35,696 nucleotides of DNA, taken from positions 176,200 through 211,895 of the forward strand of contig NZ_LSEF01000089.1 in assembly GCF_001641695.1 (NCBI RefSeq), read 5' to 3'. Numbering within the stretch: the stretch's first letter is position 1; each line of letters starts with the position of its first letter. This DNA comes from Bradyrhizobium neotropicale (GTDB taxonomy: Bacteria; Pseudomonadota; Alphaproteobacteria; Rhizobiales; Xanthobacteraceae). The notes beneath the pieces are model-generated. The model had not been told where the DNA came from, did not search any database, and was given only the letters and a program-made list of their open reading frames with translations. The translations under genes and the position numbers were made by a program. Positions 25,475 to 32,985 of this stretch are shown one piece after another.

Positions 25475-25777
25475 TCACGAGAAGGTTTGGATTTCGCTAT
25501 CGCAAACCACCAGACGTTCGATGAAGCTGGCCATGTAGGCCTTCATTTCCTGGTGGGCCGAGCTGACCTGATAGCGATCGTGCGCGGCTGAATCGGCAAA
25601 TGCGCCTATGACAGCATGGTCCAGCCCATCAGAGCGACTTGCCAGGTTGGGCTGAAAATCATAGCCGGCGACGCCGTCGCATTCCGACTTGATGCGCGCG
25701 CAATAGTGCTGCACGCGCTGGTGGAATTGCGCATCGGCATCGCGATTGAACTGCATCATCACCACGTGCAGGAACAT
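25475..25777 (-). CDS. Dabb (stress-responsive A/B barrel) domain protein
   Basis: This 100-residue protein starts MFLHVVMMQFNRDADAQF and contains SDGLDHAVIGAFADSAAHDRYQVSSAHQEM, the conserved HxxY-x-HP/HQ region of the Dabb fold, a dimeric alpha/beta barrel. These small proteins occur beside catabolic genes and may catalyse cyclisation or ring-opening steps. The frame upstream of 25777 is a shadow of the neighbouring dehydrogenase gene. The start lies 34 bases after that gene's stop, so both are probably on one transcript. Confidence 0.8.
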   Translation of the reverse strand: MFLHVVMMQFNRDADAQFHQRVQHYCARIKSECDGVAGYDFQPNLASRSDGLDHAVIGAFADSAAHDRYQVSSAHQEMKAYMASFIERLVVCDSEIQTFS

Positions 25778-25811
25778 CGGAATTACAAGCGCGCCCGGCG
25801 CGCCTCCCCCT

Positions 25812-26591
25812 TTACATGCGCGCCAGGAGGCCGCCGTCGATCGCCAGCACATGCCCGTTGACGAACGAGGCGGCCGCGGAAGCCAGGAACACCACGGCCG
25901 GAGCGACATCCTGCGGGGTCGCCCAGCGGCCGGCCGGCACGGCCGAGGACAGGAAAGCCTGGAATTGCGGATTGTCCTGCAGGCCTTGCGTGAAGTCGGT
26001 GCGGACAAAGCCCGGTGCCAGCGCATTGCACGTGACCCCGCTTGCGCCATATTCGACCGCCAGCGCCCGCGTGAAAGCAGCGATAGCTCCTTTGGCGGTG
26101 GCGTAGGCGGCGATGTTGGGCATGGCGGCCTGTCCTGCCACCGAAGACATCAGCACGATGCGCCCGAAGCCGCGCTGCGTCATGCCGGGCAGCGCTGCGC
26201 GCGCGCAATTGAACGCGCCATTGACATGGACATTGTGTAGCGCCTGCCACTCGTCCGGCGACATCTCCACGACGGGCTTGCGGTTCTGATTCCCGGCATT
26301 GCTGACCAGCACATCGATGGGCAGGCCCTCGGCCTCGAGTTGCGTCAGCGCCTTGGCGACGCCCGAACCGTCGGCCACGTCGAAGGCCAGGCCGCGAGCC
26401 GCGATGCCCTCTTGAGCCAACCGCGCCGCCGACTCCTCGCAAGCCTGCGCACTCAGGTCGTTGATGACCACGCGCGCACCAGCCAGGCCGAGACCGCGCG
26501 CAATGGCGAACCCCAATCCGCGTGCTGCGCCCGTCACGAGCGCTACTCTCCCCCCGAGACCGAAGGTCTCGCTCAGGTAGTCGTGCTTCAA
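25812..26591 (-). CDS. SDR-family oxidoreductase (classical, FabG/gluconate-dehydrogenase-like)
   Basis: This 259-residue protein has the NAD(P) motif TGAARGLGFAIA (about residues 20-31), the NAG motif (VSNAGNQN), a catalytic Ser in MSSVAG and the YxxxK pair in YATAKGA. The C-terminal motif NALAPGFVRTDF and the end LAIDGGLLA are standard. It reduces a ketone or oxidises an alcohol with NAD(P)H; the sequence resembles gluconate 5-dehydrogenase-type SDRs. It is divergent from the cupin gene, with 172 bases between starts holding two inverted repeats. Substrate unknown. Confidence 0.92.
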   Translation of the reverse strand: MKHDYLSETFGLGGRVALVTGAARGLGFAIARGLGLAGARVVINDLSAQACEESAARLAQEGIAARGLAFDVADGSGVAKALTQLEAEGLPIDVLVSNAGNQNRKPVVEMSPDEWQALHNVHVNGAFNCARAALPGMTQRGFGRIVLMSSVAGQAAMPNIAAYATAKGAIAAFTRALAVEYGASGVTCNALAPGFVRTDFTQGLQDNPQFQAFLSSAVPAGRWATPQDVAPAVVFLASAAASFVNGHVLAIDGGLLARM

Positions 26592-26709
26592 CTTTTGTCC
26601 CCTCGGTCATCGACGTCGACGGTTTGCCCCCGCGTTTCCGCTTCGGAGCAAGCCTGCACTTTGGCCGCCCGCCTTTAAGTAAGTCGCAACATATAAGACT
26701 ATTTACAAA

Positions 26710-26745
26710 CTCTCAATAGAGAGAATATTGTTGGATCTCCAACAA
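26710..26745. promoter_or_regulatory. Two inverted repeats upstream of the cupin gene, candidate operator
   Basis: TTGTTGGA-TC-TCCAACAA (26728-26745) has 8-base perfect arms. Just before it lies CTCTC-AATA-GAGAG (26710-26723). Both fall in the gap between the diverging SDR and cupin genes, and the first ends 7 bases before the cupin ribosome site (from 26753). The IclR regulator at 29212 is the obvious candidate binder. Confidence 0.55.
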
Positions 26746-26763
26746 GAACCTGGAGGAGACACC

Positions 26764-27162
26764 ATGGCTTTGGAAACACCCGGCTGCCCTGCCCTCGACG
26801 CGCTGCCTCCGCTGGCCTCGCGCTTCCTGAAAGTGGGCGAATTGCCCTGGAAACCCACGCAAGTGCCCGGCATCGACATGAAGGTGCTGATGCAGGACAA
26901 GGAGACGGGCCTGCTGACCGCATTGTTCCGCTGGCAGCCGGGGACCGAATTGCCGCTGCACGAACACGTGGAAGTGGAGCAGACCTTCGTACTCGAAGGC
27001 TCGATCGTCGACGCCGAGGGCGAGGTTTGTGCCGGCGACTATGTCTGGCGCCCCCGCGGTAACCGGCATGTCGCGCGGGCGCCGAATGGCGCCCTGGTGC
27101 TGAGCTTCTTCCTGAAGCCGAACCTGTTCATCGACGCATTCGCCGGCCAGACGCTGGAATAG
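26764..27162 (+). CDS. Cupin-domain protein (ChrR-like cupin)
   Basis: This 132-residue protein is a single cupin barrel. The first motif, LPLHEHVEVEQTFVLEGS, gives the metal-binding His-His-Glu, and GDYVWRPRGNRHVA supplies the final His. Similar cupins occur in ChrR-type regulators and in small dioxygenases such as 2,4'-dihydroxyacetophenone dioxygenase. The ATG at 26764 follows GGAGGAG at 26753-26759. It leads a set of genes in the same direction (binding protein, SDR, IclR). The function may be ring-cleavage or isomerisation of an aromatic or sugar compound; this is inference. Confidence 0.88.
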   Translation: MALETPGCPALDALPPLASRFLKVGELPWKPTQVPGIDMKVLMQDKETGLLTALFRWQPGTELPLHEHVEVEQTFVLEGSIVDAEGEVCAGDYVWRPRGNRHVARAPNGALVLSFFLKPNLFIDAFAGQTLE

Positions 27163-27217
27163 GCACCCACGCGACCGGTCAGCATAGGCCGGCGCTCAAG
27201 CCAATCCCCGAGGAAAC

Positions 27218-28435
27218 ATGCCCATGCAATTCAAATACAAGAACGTCGTTGCCGCCTGCCTGCTCAGCACTCTGCCAATGGCGGCACACGCGCAAGTGTC
27301 CGACAATGTCGTCAAGATCGGCGTGCTCGGCGACCAGTCCGGCATGATGGCCGATCTATCCGGTCAGTTGGGCGTGGAAGCCGTCAAGATGGCGGTGGAA
27401 GACTTCGGCGGCACCGTGCTCGGCAAGCCGATCGAAGTCGTCTCGGCCGATCACCAGAACAAGGTGGACGCCGGCTTGTCCATCGCGCGTCGCTGGTACG
27501 AGAACGAAAGCGTCGACATGATCCTGGACGTGCCGAACTCGGCCATCGCGCTGGCCGTTCAGGATCTGACGCGGCAGAAGAAACGCGTGGTGATATACAC
27601 CAGCGCTGGCTCTGGCGAGTTGACGGGAAAAGCCTGTTCACCAAACGGCATCCACTGGACCTACGACACCTATGCCTATGCGACCGGTGTGGCCAGCGGC
27701 GTCACGGATGACGGCGGCAAGAGCTGGTTCTTCGTCACCTCGGACTACGCATTCGGTCATTCGCTCGAGCGCGACGCCTCGGCGGTGGTGAAGGCCAGGG
27801 GCGGCGAAGTGCTGGGCAGCGTCCGGCACCCGATCTCAACCTCCGACTTTTCGTCCTTCCTGCTGCAGGCTCAAGCCTCGAAAGCGCAGGTCATTGGTCT
27901 CGCCAATGGCAGCGGCGACACCATCAACAGCATCAAGCAAGCGTTTGAGTTCGGCATCATGGGCAGCAAGCAGCGGGTGGCCGCGCTGTTCATGAGCATC
28001 GTTGACGTGCGAAGCCTGGGCCTGGAGTATGCGCAAGGGCTGAATTTGGTGGAGCCGTTCTACTGGGACCAGGACGACAAGGCACGCCAATGGTCCGAAC
28101 GTTTCTTCAAGCGCACCGGCCGCATGCCCTCGATGGTACAGGCCAGCAATTACGGCGCGACCATGCACTACCTGAACGCCATCAAGGCGGCCGGCACCGA
28201 TGCATCCGAACCCGTATTGAAGAAGATGCATGAAACTCCTATCAATGATTTCATGACCGACAACGGCAGCATCCGCGCAGACGGCCGCGTCATGCGCGAT
28301 CTTTATCTGTTCCAGGTCAAGAAGCCGGCCGAATCGAAACGCGACTGGGACTACTACAAGCTGGTACGCAAGATTCCCGCTGAGCAGGCATTTCGACCGC
28401 TCAACCAGGGCGGATGCCCGTTGGTGCAGCAATGA
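27218..28435 (+). CDS. ABC transporter substrate-binding protein, branched-chain amino acid (LivK) type
   Basis: This 405-residue protein has a signal peptide (VVAACLLSTLPMAAHA-QV) and a type I periplasmic-binding fold starting VVKIGVLGDQSGMMADLSG. Later segments (SWFFVTSDYAFGHSLERDA, VIGLANGSGDTINSIKQA) match the LivK/HAAT family. Such proteins bring amino acids or, often, aromatic acids to an ABC permease. No permease or ATPase gene of the system is present in the window, so this is an orphan here. ATG 27218 follows GAGG; an ATG two codons on (27224) is possible. The stop overlaps the start of the next SDR gene by the sequence ATGA. Confidence 0.93.
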   Translation: MPMQFKYKNVVAACLLSTLPMAAHAQVSDNVVKIGVLGDQSGMMADLSGQLGVEAVKMAVEDFGGTVLGKPIEVVSADHQNKVDAGLSIARRWYENESVDMILDVPNSAIALAVQDLTRQKKRVVIYTSAGSGELTGKACSPNGIHWTYDTYAYATGVASGVTDDGGKSWFFVTSDYAFGHSLERDASAVVKARGGEVLGSVRHPISTSDFSSFLLQAQASKAQVIGLANGSGDTINSIKQAFEFGIMGSKQRVAALFMSIVDVRSLGLEYAQGLNLVEPFYWDQDDKARQWSERFFKRTGRMPSMVQASNYGATMHYLNAIKAAGTDASEPVLKKMHETPINDFMTDNGSIRADGRVMRDLYLFQVKKPAESKRDWDYYKLVRKIPAEQAFRPLNQGGCPLVQQ

Positions 28436-29196
28436 GCGGGGGTGCCACCGGCTTGCTGGCCGGGAAGCGCGCGGTGGTGACGGGCGGGGCCAACCCGCGC
28501 GGCATCGGCGCAGCGATCGTGGAGTTGTTCCTGGCGCAAGGCGCCAGCGTCGCCGCGTTCGACAGCGCCTACCCCGCTGCCCCGCAACCGGTCGCATTGG
28601 ACCGGCGCGTCAACCTGCATTGCGATGTCGCGAGCATCGCGTCCTGCGATCAAGCCGTAGAGGCGACGATCTCCGCGCTCGGTGGCATCGATATACTCGT
28701 GAACAATGCCGGCATCGTGGCCGCCACGCGCATCTGGGACATGCGCGACGATGAATTCCGCCGCATGATCGAGGTCAACCTCACCGGCACCTACAACATC
28801 ACGCAAGCGGCGTTGCCGACATTGATGCAAAGCGAGCGCAGGCCCGCTATCGTCAATTTGGGATCCACTGCAGCCCTGCGGGGCGGCGGCCTGCTGGGCG
28901 GCTCGCACTACGCGGCTTCCAAGGGTGGCGTCATCAGCTTCACCAAAGCCCTGGCGCGAGAATTGGGACCACGCGGCATTCGCGCAAATTGCGTGGCGCC
29001 CGGCATCATCGAAACTGATATGACCCTCGGAAAATTCGGCGAGGATTGGGAGCGGGATCTGAAACAAGGCATTCCGCTGCAACGCTTCGGCTCGCCAACC
29101 GAAGTGGCGCAGGCCATCCTGTTCCTCGCATCCGATCTTTCTTCCTATTCAACCGGCATTGTGGTCGACGTCAACGGCGGCTTCCACATTCACTAG
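28432..29196 (+). CDS. SDR-family oxidoreductase
   Basis: This 254-residue protein has a nucleotide motif TGGANPRGIGAAI (slightly longer than the usual TGxxxGIG), the NAG motif (VNNAGIVAA), an active-site Ser in LGSTAALRGG and the pair HYAASKGG. The C-terminal part NCVAPGIIETDM and the end DVNGGFHIH complete the family pattern. Its ATG overlaps the TGA of the binding-protein gene, showing translational coupling. It probably acts on a compound taken up or degraded by the surrounding genes. It is not closely alike to the other SDR at 25812, so the two likely catalyse different steps. Confidence 0.92.
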   Translation: MSGGATGLLAGKRAVVTGGANPRGIGAAIVELFLAQGASVAAFDSAYPAAPQPVALDRRVNLHCDVASIASCDQAVEATISALGGIDILVNNAGIVAATRIWDMRDDEFRRMIEVNLTGTYNITQAALPTLMQSERRPAIVNLGSTAALRGGGLLGGSHYAASKGGVISFTKALARELGPRGIRANCVAPGIIETDMTLGKFGEDWERDLKQGIPLQRFGSPTEVAQAILFLASDLSSYSTGIVVDVNGGFHIH

Positions 29197-29211
29197 GCAC
29201 GCCAACACACA

Positions 29212-30081
29212 ATGAGCTCTCCAGATCGCATGCTGTCCATTCTGGACCTCTTCCGCGACGACACGACCGCCGTGTTTCAGGAAGCTGTCATGGCGCATCT
29301 GGAGTGCTCCCGCGCGACTGCATACCGTTACCTGAAATCGCTGACCGAAAGCGGGCTGCTGACCCCGACTGCCGGCGGCGCCTACGTGCTGGGCTCGCGC
29401 ATCATCGAACTTGACCGACATCTTCGTCAGCACGACCCCTTGATGCGCGCGGCACGTGATGTCATGCGCGCCATCGGGGACGAACTGCATGCCAACCTGA
29501 TGCTTTGCAGCTATTACGGCGACAAGGTCATGTGCGTAGACCGCTACTGGCCCGACACGTCCATCGAATCGAGTTATGCGCGCGGACGACCCTTTCCGAT
29601 GTTTCGCGGAGCAACGGCGAAACCCATCCTGGCAAATCTGCCGCCCTATCAGTTGCGCAACCTGATGCTGTGGCATGCGGACGAGATCCGCAGTGCGGGG
29701 CTGGGCGAAAACTGGGATCAGTTCCGCGCCAACCTCAAGCGCCTGCGTGCCGCCGGCGCCTACGTCTCGCACGGCGAGGTCGATCGTGGGCTGCTGGGTA
29801 TCGGAACAGCCATCTTCAGCCCCGAGCAGAAGGTTGTCGGCAGCCTGGTCTTCATCACGTCGGAGGCCCGCACGCCGCCCGAGCGCTTGGCCCTGTTGCA
29901 GGCGCGTATCCAGAGCGCAGCCAAGCAGGTCTCTCAGAACCTGCACGCCCCGCGCGCGAATGCGCCTGCAATCGGCATCTTGCCGTCGCGGCCGCGCCGA
30001 CTGAAATCGCCCACGAGCACAGTTGCTGCCGATGCGGCCGTCGCAAGGCCCTCGAAACGGCCATCAAGTCGGCGACGTTAA
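29212..30081 (+). CDS. IclR-family transcriptional regulator
   Basis: This 289-residue protein starts with a winged helix-turn-helix (SILDLFRDDTTAVFQEAVMAHLECSRATAYRYLKSL). The IclR effector domain follows, including DRYWPDTSIESSYARGRPFPMFRGATAKPILANL and GEVDRGLLGIGTAIF. The final 40 residues are basic and low in complexity (RPRRLKSP, RPSKRPSSRRR), which may be read-on after the normal end. It starts 15 bases after the SDR stop, so it is in the same transcript. IclR proteins commonly control catabolic operons; the inverted repeat before the cupin gene is a candidate site. Confidence 0.92.
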   Translation: MSSPDRMLSILDLFRDDTTAVFQEAVMAHLECSRATAYRYLKSLTESGLLTPTAGGAYVLGSRIIELDRHLRQHDPLMRAARDVMRAIGDELHANLMLCSYYGDKVMCVDRYWPDTSIESSYARGRPFPMFRGATAKPILANLPPYQLRNLMLWHADEIRSAGLGENWDQFRANLKRLRAAGAYVSHGEVDRGLLGIGTAIFSPEQKVVGSLVFITSEARTPPERLALLQARIQSAAKQVSQNLHAPRANAPAIGILPSRPRRLKSPTSTVAADAAVARPSKRPSSRRR

Positions 30082-30126
30082 AACGCTCCGCAAGCTCGGA
30101 CGCTGTTCCGCCCCGACATGCCGATG

Positions 30127-30153
30127 CGGGTCCCCAATAAAACGGGGACCGCA
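30127..30153. other. Hairpin between IclR gene and tRNA-Arg
   Basis: GGTCCCC (30129-30135) and GGGGACC (30144-30150) form a perfect 7-bp stem with an A-rich 8-base loop. It lies 46 bases after the IclR stop and downstream of the minus-strand tRNA. No T-run follows on either strand, so it is at best a weak terminator. Confidence 0.45.
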
Positions 30154-30206
30154 ACCAACGTCAGCGCCAAATCGGGTTCACAGTCTTGTTCTGGATGGCG
30201 GAGAAA

Positions 30207-30283
30207 TGGCGCGCCCGGAACGATTCGAACGTCCGACCCTCAGATTCGTAGTCTGATGCTCTATCCAGCTGAGCTACGGGCGC
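30207..30283 (-). tRNA. tRNA-Arg (anticodon ACG)
   Basis: On the minus strand the 77 bases fold fully. The acceptor stem GCGCCCG pairs with CGGGCGC, followed by discriminator G and an encoded CCA. The D-arm contains GCTC-AGCTGGATA-GAGC. The anticodon stem TCAGA/TCTGA holds loop CTACGAA with ACG as anticodon. The T-loop is TTCGAAT. It is the intact copy of the fragments at 8672 and 19442, and its 3' end faces them. ACG is the usual A34-bearing (inosine) arginine anticodon reading CGU/CGC/CGA. Confidence 0.97.
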
Positions 30284-30433
30284 GTGTTTCGCAAACAGCG
30301 ATTGCGGGCGGGGCCCGCACGCATCTTCCGGGCTGAGCCGGAAGGGGTGCGAAAGAGCGCTCTGACTAACCGCTCTTGCCCCAGTTGGCAAGGTCTGCCT
30401 GGGCGGTATTTTGGGCCATTTCCGCCTCTAGCT

Positions 30434-30547
30434 CGTCATTCCGGGGCGCGACGAAGTCGCGAGCCCGGAATCCATAACTACGGGCCGGGGTTATGGATTT
30501 CGGGCCTGGCCCTTTGGGCCATCCCCATTGCGCAATGGGGAATGACG
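30434..30547. repeat. Composite palindromic intergenic repeat (CGTCATTCC...GGAATGACG)
   Basis: The ends CGTCATTCC (30434-30442) and GGAATGACG (30539-30547) are inverted. Inside lie nested inverted parts: CCGGAATCCATAAC with GTTATGGATTTCGG, and the perfect 18-bp palindrome CCCCATTGCGCAATGGGG (30523-30540). From memory, such units are frequent between Bradyrhizobium genes. It lies in the 289-base gap between the tRNA and the histidine kinase gene, downstream of both, and holds no gene. Confidence 0.7.
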
Positions 30548-30572
30548 GGTTCACTCGGCCTCTGGCCGAGTC

Positions 30573-32063
30573 TTACGCCCTCGCCCGCTCGTTGCGGATC
30601 GAGAGGAGTTCCACGGGACGGTCGGGGATGACGATCCGGAAGGTGGCGCCGATGGTGCCTTCGACCAGGTGGATGTCGCCGCCATGGGCGCGGACGAGCT
30701 CGGCGGCGATCGCAAGGCCAAGGCCGCTGCCGCCGGGGCGCCCCGAGGTCTGGAACGCCTCGAACAGGTGCTCCCGGGTCTTTTCGGGAACGCCCGGTCC
30801 GGTGTCGGAGACTTCGAGAATCGTGACGGCGCCTTCGCGCTTGCCGGTGATCCGGATCTGCTGCACGCCGCCGTCGCCGGACGAATGCGTCTCCAGCGCC
30901 TGGGCGGCGTTGCGGACGAGGTTGAGCAGCACGCGGAAGAGCTGGTCGGGATCGGCGTCGATCGCGAGTCCGCGCTCGATTGCGGCGACCCAGGCGATCG
31001 AGGCGTCGCTGGCAAGGCCCGCGGTCTCGCGCACCTCAAGGACCACCGGCTCGATCAGGATCATGCGGCGATCTGGCGCGGCCTCCTGGGCGCGGCCGTA
31101 GGACAGCATCGACTGGCAGAAGGCGATCGCGCGCTCGAGCGAGCGCACGAGCTTTGGCGCAAAGCGCTGCACCCGCGGATCGGGCACGCTGGCGAGCTGA
31201 TCGGACAGGAGCTGCGCCGAAGCGAGCAGATTGCGCAGATCGTGGTTGATCTTGGAGACGGCAAGGCCGAGTGCCGCGAGCCGGCTCTTCTGATGCAGCA
31301 TCGACATCAGGTCGCGCTGCATGTCCGACAGCTCGCGCTCGGCCACCCCGATCTCGTCGCCGCGCTGGCTCGGCACGATGATTCGCGCCGAGCTCTCGGG
31401 ATTCTCGTGGAAGCCGACAAGACTGGCCGTCAGCCGCCGCATCGGCCGCACGAACAGATAATGGAGCGCGAGATAGACGAGGCCGGCGGTCAGGACCGCG
31501 ATGATCAGCGCCACCACCACGACGTTGCGGGAGAAGCGGTACATCGATTGCCGCAGCGGCTGCTCGTCGGTGACGATTTCGATGAACTGGGCGTTGCCGA
31601 CGCCCGGGCCGACGATGCGGATCGACTGGTTGCCGGTCTCCAACATCATCTCGAACGAGCCGGTGATCGCCTGCCACACCGTCATGTCGCGCAGGTCGAT
31701 GTCGTGCTCGATCGCGGTTGGCAGGTTGTCGCTGGCGAGCAGCCGGCGCTGCTGACCCATCTTGATCGCGACCGCGCGCGCATTGATGCTTTTCAGGATC
31801 TGCCGCGACAGCGATTCGGGGACCATGCCGAGCGGCGCGGCGTCGAGCACGAGGGCGGCGGTGTTGGCGGCGGCGACGCGGTCGTTGAGACGGTTGACCC
31901 AGAAGTTGGCGATGGCCGGCACGTAGAGCAGGATGGCCGCGATCATCACCAGGGGAACGGTCAGCAGCAACAGCTTGCCGGACAGGCCGAGCCGACGCGG
32001 CTCACGCGGCCGCGGCGCCGGCTGCTCCATATCCTGGGTCGGCTGGAGGTCTGTCGCTGCCAC
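30573..32063 (-). CDS. Membrane sensor histidine kinase (HAMP-HisKA-HATPase)
   Basis: About 496 residues from the GTG at 32063 (GAGGG upstream); a TTG at 32123 and an ATG at 32030 are alternatives. Two membrane helices (LLLLTVPLVMIAAILLYVPA and VVVVALIIAVLTAGLVYLAL) flank a periplasmic sensor of about 140 residues. A HAMP linker (RPMRRLTASLVGF) follows. The phosphorylated His lies in KINHDLRNLL. ATP-binding boxes are LLNLVRNAAQAL (N), VSDTGPGVP (G1) and GGSGLGLAIAAEL (G2). It autophosphorylates and passes phosphate to a response regulator, but none is adjacent, so this is an orphan kinase here. It is divergent from rpmH. Stimulus unknown. Confidence 0.92.
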   Translation of the reverse strand: MAATDLQPTQDMEQPAPRPREPRRLGLSGKLLLLTVPLVMIAAILLYVPAIANFWVNRLNDRVAAANTAALVLDAAPLGMVPESLSRQILKSINARAVAIKMGQQRRLLASDNLPTAIEHDIDLRDMTVWQAITGSFEMMLETGNQSIRIVGPGVGNAQFIEIVTDEQPLRQSMYRFSRNVVVVALIIAVLTAGLVYLALHYLFVRPMRRLTASLVGFHENPESSARIIVPSQRGDEIGVAERELSDMQRDLMSMLHQKSRLAALGLAVSKINHDLRNLLASAQLLSDQLASVPDPRVQRFAPKLVRSLERAIAFCQSMLSYGRAQEAAPDRRMILIEPVVLEVRETAGLASDASIAWVAAIERGLAIDADPDQLFRVLLNLVRNAAQALETHSSGDGGVQQIRITGKREGAVTILEVSDTGPGVPEKTREHLFEAFQTSGRPGGSGLGLAIAAELVRAHGGDIHLVEGTIGATFRIVIPDRPVELLSIRNERARA

Positions 32064-32243
32064 GAAATTCGCCCTCACTGCCTTTGCGGGTGGAAGAATG
32101 CGGCCCGCCCCAAGTCCGGTCAAATTACGGTTCGCTAATGTCCCGAGGTGGGATGTAAGGCCGGAAGCGGCGAGTCGCTACCTCATCGGTTAAAAACACC
32201 GTCGAAACAGTGATATTCACCCGATCTGCGCCCACTAGCGGCG

Positions 32244-32272
32244 TTGACGAAATGAGGACGCTCGCTTATAAG
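32244..32272 (+). promoter_or_regulatory. Strong sigma-70 type promoter for the rpmH operon
   Basis: TTGACG (32244-32249) and TATAAG (32267-32272) are separated by 17 bases, close to consensus. Transcription would start near 32279, leaving about 133 bases before rpmH. That leader contains a short stem (GGCCC-gtttt-GGGCC) at about 32336-32350, which may affect expression. Confidence 0.6.
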
Positions 32273-32411
32273 CCGCGCCGAATTGTCCGCGTTGACCCGG
32301 CTTGGCCGGGAGCGGCTCTCTTGGGGCCGAAAAGGGCCCGTTTTGGGCCGCATCTTCCGGACTTTACCTTCAATTCTACAGGCAAATTGCCCGGTCAGCG
32401 GAGAACAACCC

Positions 32412-32546
32412 GTGAAGCGGACTTATCAACCCAGCAAACTGGTGCGCAAGCGCCGTCACGGCTTCCGTGCCCGCCTCGCCACCGCCGGCGGCCGCAAGGT
32501 TCTCGCCGCCCGCCGCGCCCGCGGCCGCAAGCGTCTGAGCGCCTGA
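32412..32546 (+). CDS. rpmH: 50S ribosomal protein L34
   Basis: The 44-residue sequence starts MKRTYQPSKLVRKRRHGF and ends GRKRLSA, which is ribosomal protein L34 over its full length. The start is a GTG at 32412 with GGAGA at 32400-32404; a longer frame from 32283 is not used. It is a small basic protein of the large subunit. It leads the conserved rpmH-rnpA-yidC-engB cluster and is transcribed from the promoter near 32250. Confidence 0.98.
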   Translation: MKRTYQPSKLVRKRRHGFRARLATAGGRKVLAARRARGRKRLSA

Positions 32547-32570
32547 GCCGGACCCTTTTGGGATTTCATC

Positions 32571-32969
32571 ATGGAACGGCTAAGGCAGCGGGCGGATTTC
32601 CTCGCCGTTGCCAATGGCGCGCGGGCGAATGCCAGCGCGTTCGTCCTGCAAAGCCGTCGCCGTGATGACACCGGCCCGATCCGGGTCGGGTTTACCGTTA
32701 CCAAAAAGAACGGCACCGCCACCGAGCGCAATCGCATCCGGCGCCGGCTTCGCGAATTGGTGAAGCGGCTCGATCCGGTGTCAATGCTCCCCCATCATGA
32801 TTATGTGCTAGTCGGCCGAAGGGAGGCGCTCACGCGCGACTTCGCGACGATGCTCGACGACCTCCGCGCCGCGTTCAGGAAGCCCGCACGGCAGGCGCCC
32901 AAAGGACCGTCGAAGGGACGCGGCCCGAAGGTGGGCCCGTCCCCCGCGACCATCCGCAAACCGGATTGA
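32571..32969 (+). CDS. rnpA: Ribonuclease P protein component
   Basis: This 132-residue protein contains the signature RNRIRRRLRELV (about residues 53-64) and the preceding GFTVTKKNGTATE. It is the protein subunit of RNase P, which trims the 5' ends of precursor tRNAs together with the RNA subunit. The C-terminal 30 residues (ARQAPKGPSKGRGPKVGPSP) form a basic, Pro/Gly-rich tail beyond the conserved fold. ATG 32571 lies 24 bases after the rpmH stop. No yidD gene is found between rnpA and yidC, unlike in many bacteria. Confidence 0.97.
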   Translation: MERLRQRADFLAVANGARANASAFVLQSRRRDDTGPIRVGFTVTKKNGTATERNRIRRRLRELVKRLDPVSMLPHHDYVLVGRREALTRDFATMLDDLRAAFRKPARQAPKGPSKGRGPKVGPSPATIRKPD

Positions 32970-32985
32970 TGACGAGACACAAGAG

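Larger units (their letters stand above)
8672..30206. mobile_element. Candidate tandem tRNA-Arg-anchored genomic island (two segments)
   Basis: The intact tRNA-Arg lies at the right edge with its 3' end pointing left. Partial 3' copies lie at 8672-8704 and 19442-19490 in the same orientation. This geometry fits two successive integrations at the tRNA 3' end, giving segments of about 10.8 kb each. The contents look accessory: RiPP cluster, autotransporter, catabolic gene set. No integrase, excisionase or transfer gene is left, so the elements, if real, are immobile. Some genes inside (CBS, YbaK, VOC) could equally be ordinary chromosome. The boundaries are inference from the tRNA fragments only. 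Confidence 0.4.

Noticed and set aside
8672..30206. Integrase, transposase or transfer genes inside the candidate island
   Set aside because: No frame on either strand shows tyrosine or serine recombinase, IS transposase, or conjugation motifs, so none is reported.
30207..30256. Short frames reading ARPERFERPTLRFVV across the tRNA-Arg
   Set aside because: This is a well-known spurious translation of tRNA sequence. It did help to spot the related fragments at 8672 and 19442.
30669..32138. Plus-strand open frame of 489 codons over the histidine kinase
   Set aside because: All kinase motifs are on the minus strand; the plus-strand product is a low-complexity His/Asp/Arg-rich shadow.
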